From the NCBI RefSeq assembly GCF_000298315.2, contig NZ_AEYE02000013.1:124001-188000 (forward strand): DNA of 64,000 bases, written 5' to 3'. This stretch comes from Rhizobium grahamii CCGE 502. GTDB taxonomy: Bacteria; Pseudomonadota; Alphaproteobacteria; Rhizobiales; Rhizobiaceae. Shown here in pieces: positions 10,669-19,530 of this stretch. The stretch's first letter is position 1, and each line of letters opens with the position of its first letter. The notes under the pieces were generated by a model. It did no database searches. It worked only from the letters and a program-made list of their open reading frames with translations, and was not told where the DNA came from. Position numbers and translations under genes: made by a program.

Positions 10669-11280
10669 CTACCACATTGTCTTGGCTGCGCGCTCCGGCC
10701 ACTCGCGATCATAGGTTTCGTAGTCGAAATCCCCTGTTGCCGCTTTCAGCATCATCCCGGGTGTCGGCAGGCTCTTCGGGTCAACGAATGTTTCCGGGTT
10801 CCATATCTCGGAACGGATCAGCGCCCGGGCGCATTGGAAATAGACCTCATTAATCGTGATGACGATCACCGTCCGCGGATGCTTTCCGTCCATCTCGAAG
10901 CTGGTCAGAACGGCTTCGTCATTCGTCACGACGCCCCACCCGTTGATGCGCATCGTGGTGTTCGAGCCAGGAACGAGGAACATCAGCGCCAGGCGCGGGT
11001 CGCGCACGATATTGGAGAGCGAGTCGACGCGATTGTTGCCACGCCAATCCGGCATATGCAGCGTCCTGTCGTCCACAATGCGCACGACGCCGCCGATGTC
11101 ACCGCGCGGCGAACAGTCTAGTCCTTCGGGCCCCACTGTCGCCAGCGCCACGAAGGGTGATGCTTCGATCATCTCGCGGTAGAGAGGCGTCAGATAATCC
11201 GTCACCTTGGCCACGGATGCCTGCGTCAGCCCGCCAGCGTAGATCGCTGCGAGTCCCTCTACCGTTTCTATGATTTTCAT
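10669..11280 (-). CDS. PPOX-class FMN-binding flavoprotein
   Basis: A 203-residue protein of the pyridoxamine 5'-phosphate oxidase-like split-barrel fold. The regions FVALATVGPEGLDCSPRGD, LHMPDWRGNNRVDSLSNI and LMFLVPGSNTTMRINGWG match the pattern of the DR2398/MSMEG_1061 subgroup of FMN-binding proteins. Such proteins bind FMN and may reduce or protect small molecules, but no substrate can be read from the sequence. It is a single gene convergent with the GGDEF gene and followed upstream by the alpha/beta hydrolase on the same strand, 49 bases away, with which it may form an operon under the MarR operator. Confidence 0.85.
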   Translation of the reverse strand: MKIIETVEGLAAIYAGGLTQASVAKVTDYLTPLYREMIEASPFVALATVGPEGLDCSPRGDIGGVVRIVDDRTLHMPDWRGNNRVDSLSNIVRDPRLALMFLVPGSNTTMRINGWGVVTNDEAVLTSFEMDGKHPRTVIVITINEVYFQCARALIRSEIWNPETFVDPKSLPTPGMMLKAATGDFDYETYDREWPERAAKTMW

Positions 11281-11329
11281 GATTGTCCTGCCATGTTGTC
11301 CGGGCGGCCTTTAGCTGCCTAACGTGACG

Positions 11330-12283
11330 TTACAATGACATGCGCCGTGCCGGAAGCTCGAAAAGAGGAATGATCTCAGCATCTTTATCGACGGCTCCCT
11401 CGCCAAGGAAACCAGTGATCGCGTCGAATACCGGCCGCGCCGCGACGATTCGACGATGCCCGAAGCCATTCGCCCAATAGAGCCGCACAGTGTCGCCTGC
11501 CGCCGCATAGCGCCGAGCATGGATGTGGCTTACTTCCTTGTCATCCTCGGCATGCACGATCAGTACCGGACGTCGGATCGCGCCTGCCGCCTTGCTTGCA
11601 TCGAATTCCTCCAGCCTCCGGCCGGTGACACGCCGTACCTCTTTCTCCAGCACATCCTGCGCTTTCCGCCGGAGCCCGATCATCTTGCCGAAATCCTTGA
11701 ACAGCCAGTGCATCTCGCTCGGCGAGCCGATCAACGTCAGCTTCTCCGGCACGACGGCACGCACTCCCGGCAGCATGCCGGACGCGGCCACCATCAGAGC
11801 GGCACCACCGAAGGAATGGCCGATCGCCGCGTCGAAGGCGCCGAACCGTCGCTCTGCAGCCTCAATGGCCTTCACCGCCATTCCCATGTGCAGAACCCGC
11901 CCGGCCGCGCGTCCATGACCTGGAAAATCGACCGCAATCACCTCTGCACCCGAGGCAGCCAGCGTCTCCAAAAGATCCGCCATGTAGGCGCTGCTCGATC
12001 CCCAGCCGTGCGTCACAAGATAACGAGGGCGGCGTCCCAGAGCGCCACCATTCAATCGATAGGCATGGGCTTTTCCGCCGCCAGCAAGGCGGAGCGTGAA
12101 CCGCTCCGCTCCGGCAAGCTTCGAGGCGCCGGCGGCATGTGCCGCTTTTGCCTTGTCACCCTTCGGCTTTGCCGAGGGCGTCATGCAGAAGAGGCGGAAT
12201 GCGGCCTTCCCGGCGATGCGCGGCGAAACCGACTGCAACAGAGAGAATCCGAGGCGGGTGACCTTCAGCGCAAAGTTTGTCAT
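11330..12283 (-). CDS. Alpha/beta hydrolase
   Basis: A 317-residue alpha/beta-hydrolase fold enzyme. The oxyanion region reads YLVTHGWGSSSAYM, the nucleophile elbow is IGHSFGG with the serine at its centre, an acid is expected in VLIVHAEDDKEVS, and the histidine is in NGFGHRRIV, so the catalytic triad is complete. The substrate is unknown. The start ATG 12283 (MTNFALKVTRLGF) is preferred over the 20-residue longer frame, which would run through the operator. It is divergent from a MarR gene with only 45 bases between the start codons, and this arrangement suggests the MarR protein controls it. Confidence 0.85.
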   Translation of the reverse strand: MTNFALKVTRLGFSLLQSVSPRIAGKAAFRLFCMTPSAKPKGDKAKAAHAAGASKLAGAERFTLRLAGGGKAHAYRLNGGALGRRPRYLVTHGWGSSSAYMADLLETLAASGAEVIAVDFPGHGRAAGRVLHMGMAVKAIEAAERRFGAFDAAIGHSFGGAALMVAASGMLPGVRAVVPEKLTLIGSPSEMHWLFKDFGKMIGLRRKAQDVLEKEVRRVTGRRLEEFDASKAAGAIRRPVLIVHAEDDKEVSHIHARRYAAAGDTVRLYWANGFGHRRIVAARPVFDAITGFLGEGAVDKDAEIIPLFELPARRMSL

Positions 12284-12297
12284 AGTGGGAATCCAAC

Positions 12298-12317
12298 AAT
12301 GTTCAACACTGAACAAT
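12298..12317. promoter_or_regulatory. Candidate MarR operator
   Basis: TGTTCA-ACAC-TGAACA is a perfect inverted repeat at 12300-12315, extended to AATGTTCA/TGAACAAT with one mismatch. It fills the 45-base gap between the divergent hydrolase and MarR genes. A further TGAACA half-site overlaps the MarR start codon (12330-12335). Confidence 0.7.
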
Positions 12318-12328
12318 AAAGTACAACG

Positions 12329-12796
12329 ATGAACAAAAATCAATCCCTACCCTGGGATCATCCGCGTTTTCGCAGCTGGATCGCCGTCGCACGCGCCTGC
12401 CAGCTGATGCAGCAGTCGCTCGGTCGCTCGCTAGCCGAACTGGATATAAAGACCCCGCATCTCGACATTCTGATCAATCTCTACCGCTTTGAAGGCATTT
12501 CGCAGCAGGAGCTTGCCCGCAAGCTGTTGGTCGGGCGCTCGAACATGAGCATGCTGCTTCCGCAGATGGAAAAGCGCGGATTGATCGAACGGCGCGGCGA
12601 TGAGAAGGACAAGCGCGTGCTGCGTCTTTTCCTGACGCCGGAAGGCCGGGACGTCACCGAGAAGGCCATGGTCATCCAGACCGACCTCATCGAACGTGTG
12701 CTTTCACCCGAGCCGATCGAGCAGTGTATGGCAATGGCAGGCTCGATGGAACGGATCATCCGCGTGCTGCAGCGCGACCTTGTCGACGAAGACTGA
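12329..12796 (+). CDS. MarR family transcriptional regulator
   Basis: A 155-residue winged-helix regulator of the MarR family. The DNA-binding part runs from about residue 45 to 110 and includes ISQQELARKLLVGRSNMSML (recognition helix) and the wing around GLIERRGDEKDKRVLRLFLT, with the conserved DxRxx-like DKRVLRL. Terminal helices provide dimerisation. The ATG at 12329 lies 13 bases from a TGTTCA/TGAACA palindrome, so it probably represses itself and the divergent hydrolase and is released by a small ligand. It is convergent with the LtrA gene, two bases apart, without an obvious terminator. Confidence 0.92.
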   Translation: MNKNQSLPWDHPRFRSWIAVARACQLMQQSLGRSLAELDIKTPHLDILINLYRFEGISQQELARKLLVGRSNMSMLLPQMEKRGLIERRGDEKDKRVLRLFLTPEGRDVTEKAMVIQTDLIERVLSPEPIEQCMAMAGSMERIIRVLQRDLVDED

Positions 12797-12798
12797 TC

Positions 12799-13989
12799 TT
12801 AGTGCACCGTCTCGCCGACCGCGGGTCCGGTAAGAGATCTGTACTCCCATGCAGCCACAAAGATCAGCACCAGCGTTGCCAGGATGCCGGCAAGGTAGAG
12901 CTCGATGAAGAGCGCGACAAAAGCGAGCAGGATCAGCAGGACGAGGCCTGCTAGGTGCGACAACGGCAGCCGCCCGCTGGTCGCTCCCTTGAACCAGAGA
13001 TTGCCGGCAAGGAACAGGCCTGAGCCGCCGAGCACCGAAGCCATGACGCCGAGATTGCCAGTTTCGTGCGGATGCGAGAACATGAACTCGACCGCGACGG
13101 CATGAACGATGATGCCCGCCAGGATCGGAATATGGGCATAGGTAAAGGCCTGCCGTGCCAGACTTCCCGGCGTTTCTTCGTGCTCGATCCGATGCGCCGC
13201 CCGCTCGTGGCCAAAACGGAAATAGAGCCACCACATCGCCACCGTCCCGATAAAGCCGGTGAAGAAGACAACCGCCGTCAATTTTGAGAACGGCATTTCC
13301 GAGAATGTCCGTCCCGAAACCAGAACCGCCTCACCGAGGCAGATGATAACAAAAAGCGCGCAACGCTCGGCCATATGTGCGCCAGACACATCCCACTCGG
13401 TTGCGTTCGACTTGCCAAGCCCCGGCACTGCGAAGCTGCTCGCCGGCCCGGCATACTCGATGGCAAGCGCAATGACCCACGCGATCAATCGCGCCTCGTG
13501 TTCAAGGAAGCCACCGACGATCCAGAAGACACCGGAAACGATGAACCAGGTGCTGATACGCAAGAAGTTGCGCCAATTGGAAGCGCTACGATCCTTAAAG
13601 GCATAGGTCGTGAACAGCGATCGGCCGACCTGCATCAAAACGTAAGCACCAGCGAACAGCAGTCCCTTGTCGGCAAAGGCTTCGGGAATGGACGCGGACA
13701 GAACCAGACCGAGCAACATCAAAACCACGAGCATGATCCGAACAGGCATCTTGTCGGGATCGAGCCAATTTGTCGCCCAGGCGGTAAATATCCAAACCCA
13801 CCAAACCGCGAAGGTCATCAGCCCGGCTTCAGCAGCCCCAAGCGGTGTGTAATGGGCGGCCAGCGCGTGCGAGAGCTGCGAGATCGAGAATACGAAGACG
13901 AGATCGAAGAACAATTCGAGAAAGGTGACCCTGCTACTGCCTGGACTACCCTTGGCGCGCAGCCAGTTTCGTTTGCTCTTTCCCGTCAT
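12799..13989 (-). CDS. Low temperature requirement protein A (LtrA) family membrane protein
   Basis: A 396-residue integral membrane protein with roughly ten to twelve hydrophobic helices. The LtrA signature is at the N terminus: VTFLELFFDLVFVFSISQLS, followed by WWVWIFTAWATNWLDPD. The family is named for a Listeria gene needed for growth in the cold, but its biochemical role is unknown. It lies 26 bases downstream of the DUF971 gene on the same strand, so the two are probably co-transcribed. Confidence 0.88.
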   Translation of the reverse strand: MTGKSKRNWLRAKGSPGSSRVTFLELFFDLVFVFSISQLSHALAAHYTPLGAAEAGLMTFAVWWVWIFTAWATNWLDPDKMPVRIMLVVLMLLGLVLSASIPEAFADKGLLFAGAYVLMQVGRSLFTTYAFKDRSASNWRNFLRISTWFIVSGVFWIVGGFLEHEARLIAWVIALAIEYAGPASSFAVPGLGKSNATEWDVSGAHMAERCALFVIICLGEAVLVSGRTFSEMPFSKLTAVVFFTGFIGTVAMWWLYFRFGHERAAHRIEHEETPGSLARQAFTYAHIPILAGIIVHAVAVEFMFSHPHETGNLGVMASVLGGSGLFLAGNLWFKGATSGRLPLSHLAGLVLLILLAFVALFIELYLAGILATLVLIFVAAWEYRSLTGPAVGETVH

Positions 13990-14015
13990 GCATTCCCCCT
14001 TCTGGCAATTGTCGT

Positions 14016-14390
14016 TCAGCGCGGCTTCTCTGACGTGTCGCGATCCATGCCTTTCTCGCGCAACTCTTCTTCGTAGGCGGCAAAGAGATCCTCGCCACGC
14101 TCGCCGAGTTCGCGCAGATAGGTCCAGGTGTAGATGCCGGTATCGTGCATGTCATCGAACCCTATTCGCACGGCGTAGTTGCCGGTCGGCGTCAGGGAAA
14201 TAATCGCGACGTTGCGCTTTCCTGGCACCGTCACTTTCTGTCCGGGCCCGTGCCCCTGCACTTCCGCTGACGGCGAAAGCACGCGCAGCATCTCGGCTGA
14301 AAGATCGAAGCTTCGCTCATCGTTGAACGTGACGATGAGGTGCTGCCGGTCTTTTGAAACTCTGAGTTCGGTCGGCCAGATATCGCTCAT
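14016..14390 (-). CDS. DUF971 (gamma-butyrobetaine hydroxylase-like N-terminal) protein
   Basis: A 124-residue protein consisting of a single DUF971 domain: [20 protein letters not shown], then [20 protein letters not shown]. This domain otherwise occurs at the N terminus of gamma-butyrobetaine hydroxylases, where it binds zinc, and in some proteins linked to Fe-S cluster assembly. The ATG at 14390 has a GAAGGGGAA ribosome site; the 8-codon longer frame lacks one. It is divergent from moaA, which needs Fe-S clusters, but that link is only positional. Confidence 0.85.
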   Translation of the reverse strand: MSDIWPTELRVSKDRQHLIVTFNDERSFDLSAEMLRVLSPSAEVQGHGPGQKVTVPGKRNVAIISLTPTGNYAVRIGFDDMHDTGIYTWTYLRELGERGEDLFAAYEEELREKGMDRDTSEKPR

Positions 14391-14523
14391 GATCCCATTC
14401 CCCTTCAAAATCACGAGTAGGCAATGGCGCTTGGTGAGGCAAGCGCAATTTGCCGCTCCCGAAAGCGTTTCCCTTGACGTGGCAATAGCCTATACGCACA
14501 TTAGTAGCATTGCGGAGGCATTC

Positions 14524-15570
14524 GTGAACAGCAACGTCGGAACGACAGGCAGCGCATCGCCACTGGTTGCAGAGGCAAAACCAATGATCGACCCCTTCCA
14601 GCGGGCCGTGACCTATCTGCGCGTCTCGGTGACCGATCGCTGCGATTTCCGCTGCACCTATTGCATGGCTGAGCATATGACCTTCCTGCCGAAGCAGGAA
14701 TTGCTCACCCTCGAAGAATTGCATCGGCTCTGTTCCGCCTTCATCGCCAAGGGCGTGCGCAAACTGAGGCTCACCGGCGGCGAGCCACTGGTGCGCAAGA
14801 ACATCATGTATCTGGTGCGCGAGCTCGGCAAACAAATCGGCTCCGGTCTCGACGAGCTGACGCTGACCACCAACGGTTCGCAGCTTTCCCGCTTCGCCGA
14901 TGAGCTCTACGCGTCGGGCGTTCGCCGCATCAATGTCTCGCTCGATACGCTCGATCCCGACAAGTTCCATCAGATCACGCGCTGGGGCGATTTTCACAAG
15001 GTGATGGAGGGCGTCGAGGCGGCCCAGAAGGCCGGTCTGAAGGTCAAGCTGAATGCGGTGGCGCTGAAGGATTTCAACGACAGCGAAATGCCCGAGATGA
15101 TCCGCTTCGCGCATGGCCGCGGCATGGATCTGACCGTCATCGAAACCATGCCGATGGGCGAGATCGAGGAAGACCGGACGGATCGCTACCTGCCTCTGTC
15201 GAAGCTCAGGGCCGATCTAGAACAACAGTTCACGCTCTCCGACATTGGCTACCGCACCGGCGGGCCTGCCCGCTATGTCGAAGTGAAGGAAACTGGCGGC
15301 CGACTCGGCTTCATAACGCCGATGACCCATAATTTCTGCGAGAGCTGTAACCGCGTGCGGCTGACCTGCACCGGGACGCTCTACATGTGCCTCGGCCAGA
15401 ACGATGCAGCCGATCTTCGCGCCGCCGTCCGCGCCACCCCGGACGATGGGCTGCTCTATGCGGCGATCGACGAGGCGATCTCGCGCAAGCCGAAGGGTCA
15501 CGACTTCATCATCGACCGCACCCACAACCGCCCGGCGGTTGCCCGCCACATGAGCGTCACCGGCGGGTGA
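14524..15570 (+). CDS. moaA: GTP 3',8-cyclase (MoaA)
   Basis: This radical SAM enzyme starts molybdenum cofactor synthesis by rearranging GTP. The 348-residue protein has the N-terminal SAM cluster motif CDFRCTYC (CX3CX2C), the SAM-binding [12 protein letters not shown] segment, and the C-terminal second-cluster cysteines in [18 protein letters not shown]. It ends with a GG-containing tail (SVTGG) expected for MoaA interaction with MoaC. The start is GTG 14524, preceded by GCGGAGG five bases upstream; the frame is open to 14179 but those residues overlap DUF971 on the other strand. Other Moco genes (mobA, mobB) lie 2 kb downstream. Confidence 0.96.
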   Translation: MNSNVGTTGSASPLVAEAKPMIDPFQRAVTYLRVSVTDRCDFRCTYCMAEHMTFLPKQELLTLEELHRLCSAFIAKGVRKLRLTGGEPLVRKNIMYLVRELGKQIGSGLDELTLTTNGSQLSRFADELYASGVRRINVSLDTLDPDKFHQITRWGDFHKVMEGVEAAQKAGLKVKLNAVALKDFNDSEMPEMIRFAHGRGMDLTVIETMPMGEIEEDRTDRYLPLSKLRADLEQQFTLSDIGYRTGGPARYVEVKETGGRLGFITPMTHNFCESCNRVRLTCTGTLYMCLGQNDAADLRAAVRATPDDGLLYAAIDEAISRKPKGHDFIIDRTHNRPAVARHMSVTGG

Positions 15571-15591
15571 CGCCAACGGGATTCGGGTAAA

Positions 15592-16362
15592 TCAGGTCCG
15601 GTTGATCGAGACCCCTCCGTCGGCCAGCATCGATGTTCCGGTCACGAAGCTTGCCATATCCGACCCCAGGAAAAGTGCTGCCCTGGCGATTTCCTCTGGC
15701 TGCGCCAAGCGCTTCAGCGCGTGCAGGCCATGGATGAAGGCGACAAGCTGCATATCCGGATTTTCGAAGTTGGCCGGATTCAGCGCGGTGTCGGTGCCAC
15801 CTGGCAACAGCGCATTAACACGGATGTTTTTTGGACCGAGTTCGGCAGCAAGCACCTGCACCAGCCCGGTCAGCCCGGCCTTGCTCGCCGCGTAGGCGCC
15901 CATCCCTGGCATCCCCGCAGTATGGCCGACGAAGGTCGAAGTGAAGACGATCGATCCACCGCCGCGGTCAATCATCGCCGGCACCTGGTATTTCGCCGCC
16001 AGAAACGCACTGGTCAGATTGAGCGCCAGCATTTCGTTCCAGCCAGCTAGCGACACGTCTGCCACCGGCGCCGATTCGCCGGTGCCGCCGGCATTGTTGA
16101 AGGCGACGTCGAGACCGCCGAAGCGCTCGACCGCCACCTCGACCAGCCGCCGGTTCAAAGCTTCCTCGCGCACGTCACCGGCAACGGCTACGGCCTCGCC
16201 ACCCGCATGCTCGATCTCTTCGACCAGCATACCGAGTTCGGCCTCGCGCCGCGCCGCAACGACGAGCCGCGCGCCTTCGGCTGCAAAGAGTTTGGCTGCT
16301 GCCCGGCCGATACCTGAGCTCGCCCCCGTTATGATTGCGACCTTACCATCCAGATATCTCAT
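15592..16362 (-). CDS. SDR family NAD(P)-dependent oxidoreductase
   Basis: A classical short-chain dehydrogenase of 256 residues. The cofactor motif is TGASSGIGRAAA (TGxxxGxG), the structural NNAG motif is present, the catalytic serine lies in IVFTSTFVG and the catalytic pair is YAASK. The C-terminal LADGGVSI segment is typical. The substrate cannot be inferred. ATG 16362 has a strong GGAGG site; the frame continues for another 36 codons without support. It is convergent with moaA (21 bases). Confidence 0.9.
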   Translation of the reverse strand: MRYLDGKVAIITGASSGIGRAAAKLFAAEGARLVVAARREAELGMLVEEIEHAGGEAVAVAGDVREEALNRRLVEVAVERFGGLDVAFNNAGGTGESAPVADVSLAGWNEMLALNLTSAFLAAKYQVPAMIDRGGGSIVFTSTFVGHTAGMPGMGAYAASKAGLTGLVQVLAAELGPKNIRVNALLPGGTDTALNPANFENPDMQLVAFIHGLHALKRLAQPEEIARAALFLGSDMASFVTGTSMLADGGVSINRT

Positions 16363-16564
16363 GTCGGAACCTCCGCTTGTTGTTCGCGGTATTCCAAATC
16401 TCAGACATCGGGACGCGCTGCCACCCGTTTCCTGCCCACGCCTGCCCGCACCGCCTGTGTCATTGTGCACTGCGCAATCGAATTATCGCGACTGTGGCTT
16501 TCGATCGATTCCCTTGGCGACAGGCACCTTCTAAAAGGACGTGTACGAGAATCGGAATATCGAC

Positions 16565-17473
16565 ATGCCGCGGTCCCGCAATACCCAGGGCGCCATCTAC
16601 ATGAGTTCGGCCATGGCCGGATTTTCCTGCAGCGACGCACTTTCCAAGTCAGTTATCGCCTCCATGAATGCCGGCCAGATCATGTGTCTGCGCGGCCTGT
16701 TCACGAGCATTTTCGTCTACTTCATTGCCCGTCACATGGGGGCGCTGCGTCCGTGGCGCATCATCCTGAAACCGATGATCATCATCCGCGTCATCTGCGA
16801 GATATTGGCAGCGGTGACTTACATTACCGCTCTTGGAATGATGCCGATCGCGAACGCATCCGCCATCCTGCAATCGCTTCCTCTGGTTGTTACCTTCGGT
16901 GCGGCGCTATTCTTCCGCGAGCCTGTCGGTTGGCGTCGCTGGTCAGCTATCCTCGTCGGCTTGATTGGCGTGCTGATCATTATCCGGCCCGGACCGGACG
17001 GTTTCACGGCGGCCGCTCTCCTCTGCGTCGGCAGCGTCCTCACCACAGCCGGCCGCGACCTCGCCACCCGCGGTATTGGCCGCGAGATCCCTTCGCTGAT
17101 GATCACAGTGGTAACGGCCGTCTCGGTGACGGTCGTCGGCGCCTTGCTGACGCCGCTGCTTGGCGGTTGGGAGCCAGTCAGCCTGACATCGCTGTCCCAT
17201 CTGCTGCTCGCCGCCATTCTGGTGCTGATCGGCTACCAGTCGGTGATCATGGCGATGCGAACGGGGGAAATCTCCTTCGTGGCGCCATTCCGCTACACCA
17301 GCCTGATCTTCTCGACATTGCTGGGCTTCGTCTTCTTCGCGGAGTTTCCCGATCTCTGGACGCTGGCGGGTGCTGCAGTGGTCATAGCGTCCGGCCTCTA
17401 CACGTTCTATCGTGAGGCCAAGCGCCATGTGCCGCCCGTCGCCCAGGAATCCGAGCCGAGAACACCCGTCTGA
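16565..17473 (+). CDS. DMT superfamily (EamA-type) transporter
   Basis: A 302-residue inner-membrane protein with about ten hydrophobic helices in two EamA repeats (roughly residues 10-130 and 145-285). Each repeat has a typical end: MMPIANASAILQSLPLVVTF, and GEISFVAPFRYTSLIFSTLL in the second. Such proteins export amino acids or other metabolites. Starts at GTG 16541 and ATG 16565 are possible; AAAAGGAC is only one base from the GTG, so the ATG is preferred. The stop is 8 bases before the mobA start, and the two are probably co-transcribed, although a functional link is not evident. Confidence 0.88.
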   Translation: MPRSRNTQGAIYMSSAMAGFSCSDALSKSVIASMNAGQIMCLRGLFTSIFVYFIARHMGALRPWRIILKPMIIIRVICEILAAVTYITALGMMPIANASAILQSLPLVVTFGAALFFREPVGWRRWSAILVGLIGVLIIIRPGPDGFTAAALLCVGSVLTTAGRDLATRGIGREIPSLMITVVTAVSVTVVGALLTPLLGGWEPVSLTSLSHLLLAAILVLIGYQSVIMAMRTGEISFVAPFRYTSLIFSTLLGFVFFAEFPDLWTLAGAAVVIASGLYTFYREAKRHVPPVAQESEPRTPV

Positions 17474-17480
17474 GGCAATC

Positions 17481-18113
17481 ATGAACGATTTTGCGCTAGA
17501 TAGATCCAATATACCGGGTGTGGTCCTGGCGGGCGGGCGCTCTTCCCGCATGGGCCGCGACAAAGCCTCCGTGCGCCTCAACGGCCGCAGCCTGCTCGAG
17601 CGCGTCATCGAACAGCTTGAGCCCCAAGTGAGCACCCTTGCGGTCAATGCCGATGCGGCGCCGGAAAATTGCCGGCATTTGTTCATTCCTGATATAATTC
17701 CCGGCAAAGCGGGACCGATGGCTGGCATTCACGCGGCGATGGCCTACGGCTCAACGCTGACGGGGGTGACGCACGTGATGAGCGTTTCTGTCGACAGTCC
17801 GTTCTTTCCCAACGACCTCGTCGATTGGCTTGCCGGCGCCATCGATGCGCCTTTGAAGATTGCTATCGCCGCCTCGGAAGGCCGCAGCCATCCGGTGTTC
17901 GGCTTATGGCCCGTTAAGCTTGCCGGTGATCTCGAAGCCTGGATTGCCACCGATGAAAAACGCCGCGTTCGGGACTTCCTCTTACGGCATGACGTAAGGG
18001 AAGTTGACTTCCCACTGCGTCCGACACGGGCGAGCCTCCTCGATCCGTTCTTCAACGTCAACACGCCCGACGACCTCAAAGAGGCGGAACGCTGGCTGAA
18101 GGTGCTGGTCTGA
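17481..18113 (+). CDS. mobA: Molybdenum cofactor guanylyltransferase
   Basis: MobA transfers GMP from GTP to molybdopterin, giving the MGD form of the cofactor used by DMSO-reductase family enzymes. The 210-residue protein carries the nucleotide-binding motif VVLAGGRSSRMGRDKA near the N terminus and the metal site region SVSVDSPFFP. ATG 17481 has a TGAGGC ribosome site and fits the family; the frame opens further upstream inside the transporter gene. Its TGA overlaps the ATG of mobB by one base, implying translational coupling. Confidence 0.95.
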   Translation: MNDFALDRSNIPGVVLAGGRSSRMGRDKASVRLNGRSLLERVIEQLEPQVSTLAVNADAAPENCRHLFIPDIIPGKAGPMAGIHAAMAYGSTLTGVTHVMSVSVDSPFFPNDLVDWLAGAIDAPLKIAIAASEGRSHPVFGLWPVKLAGDLEAWIATDEKRRVRDFLLRHDVREVDFPLRPTRASLLDPFFNVNTPDDLKEAERWLKVLV

Positions 18114-18628
18114 TGGACAAGCCGAAGGTCTTTGGCATCGCCGGTTGGAAGAACTCTGGCAAGACGGGCTTGGCCGTCCGCCTCGTCGAGGAATTCACCA
18201 GCCGCGGTTACAGCATTTCCACGATCAAGCACGCCCATCATGACTTCGACATTGACAAGGTCGGCGCCGACAGCTACCGCCATCGGCAGGCCGGCGCGCA
18301 AGAAGTCACCATCGTTTCCGGGACGCGCTATGCCATCATGCATGAGTTGCGCGGCGCCCCGGAGCCGACATTCGAAGAAATCCTTGGCCGCATCGCGCCC
18401 TGTGACCTCGTCTTGATCGAGGGCTATAAGCGCGAGCCGATTCCAAAGATCGAAGCCCGTCGTTTTGACTCCGCGAACCAGGAACCTCTCGCGCCGACGG
18501 ATCCTTTCATCGTCGCCATTGCGACCGATCACCCGATCGCCGAAGGCTTTCTGCCGGTCTTCAATCTGGACGACACCGGGGCGATCGCAGATTTCATTTC
18601 GGGCATAGTGGAACTACCTGCAAAGTAG
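18113..18628 (+). CDS. mobB: Molybdopterin-guanine dinucleotide biosynthesis protein B
   Basis: A 171-residue GTP-binding P-loop protein that assists MobA. The Walker A sequence is FGIAGWKNSGKTGLA near residues 5-19, and KHAHHDFDIDKVGADSYRH plus DLVLIEGYKREPIPKIE match the MobB family throughout. It starts within the mobA stop codon. The pair completes the MGD branch whose first step (moaA) is encoded nearby. Confidence 0.95.
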   Translation: MDKPKVFGIAGWKNSGKTGLAVRLVEEFTSRGYSISTIKHAHHDFDIDKVGADSYRHRQAGAQEVTIVSGTRYAIMHELRGAPEPTFEEILGRIAPCDLVLIEGYKREPIPKIEARRFDSANQEPLAPTDPFIVAIATDHPIAEGFLPVFNLDDTGAIADFISGIVELPAK

Positions 18629-18650
18629 AAAACCTTGTTGCGAGGGAGCA

Positions 18651-19439
18651 ATGACCTACTACGGCACGGAAAAGCAGCAGCGCTTGCAGCGTCAGTCCGA
18701 CGAGGCGCAGCCTAAAATCGCTGCCACGCCGGGCCTTGTGCAAGCCGGGCGGTTCTTCTCGGTCGACAACTTCGACCTCATCGACTGGGCATTTGTCGAC
18801 GAGCGCCTCGCCCAGGACGGCGTCTTCGGCTTCCGCATGATGTCGGCGACATGCATCGAGGACATCCGTCTGAAGCTGGGGCCGTCCTATCGCGTTGACG
18901 TGTGGAGTGTCTGCAGGGCGGATCGCACGGCGGCGACGCGAGCCTGCACCGCGATCCTGGAGGATGACATTCCCGGTGGCTTAACGCGTGTCAATCTGAC
19001 GGCCGATCCCGGCGACGACGCTGTCAGAGCTGTGCAGACATGCATGGCGGAAAATGGCATAGCGCCATTTTCAGGCGCCATGCTGGCTGGCAACATAGTC
19101 CCCGCGGTCACCATCGCCCTCGCTGACGCTCAAGGTCATGTCGTCGCAACCGCTCATGCGAATATTCCTTTCAACACCCACAGCAAACACTCAGGCACCG
19201 CCTGGGTCGGTTTGATCGCCGTCGCGGCGCAACAGCGTGGAAAGGGACTTGGTCGGCTTGTCAATGCCCTAGCGGTCAGAGCGGCCTTCGAAACGCTGGG
19301 GGCAGACGAAGTGGTTGAGTTCGTCCACGCTGACAACATCATTTCACGCCGGATGATTGAGGCCTGCAGCCTCCGCCTCGTTCCCGGTATTCTTTGCGGG
19401 CTTGCAACACCAATCGTCGACGCTCGCTTTACGACCTGA
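18651..19439 (+). CDS. GNAT-like N-acetyltransferase domain protein
   Basis: A 262-residue protein whose C-terminal half looks like a GNAT acetyltransferase: GTAWVGLIAVAAQQRGKGLG holds the acetyl-CoA-binding Q/RxxGxG motif (QRGKGLG) at about residues 195-201, followed by LVNALAVRAAF and VHADNIISRRMIEACSL typical of motif B. The N-terminal 130 residues resemble a degenerate second GNAT fold (FGFRMMSATCIEDIRLKLG) but I cannot confirm it. It follows mobB by 22 bases with the start codon preceded by GAGGGAGC, so it is probably in the same operon. Substrate unknown. Confidence 0.75.
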   Translation: MTYYGTEKQQRLQRQSDEAQPKIAATPGLVQAGRFFSVDNFDLIDWAFVDERLAQDGVFGFRMMSATCIEDIRLKLGPSYRVDVWSVCRADRTAATRACTAILEDDIPGGLTRVNLTADPGDDAVRAVQTCMAENGIAPFSGAMLAGNIVPAVTIALADAQGHVVATAHANIPFNTHSKHSGTAWVGLIAVAAQQRGKGLGRLVNALAVRAAFETLGADEVVEFVHADNIISRRMIEACSLRLVPGILCGLATPIVDARFTT

Positions 19440-19476
19440 GGCTCGGCAACCGCCACCAACATTGCAGCGTGAGCAA

Positions 19477-19507
19477 AAGAAAAAAGCCGCCGGTCTCCCG
19501 GCGGCTT
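19477..19507 (-). terminator. Terminator of the OmpA-family gene
   Basis: AAGCCGCCGG pairs with CCGGCGGCTT around a four-base loop, followed on the minus strand by TTTTTTCTTTT. It lies 24 bases beyond the stop of the OmpA-family gene. Confidence 0.88.
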
Positions 19508-19530
19508 CCCATCAGCTCTTGGCTGTCAGC

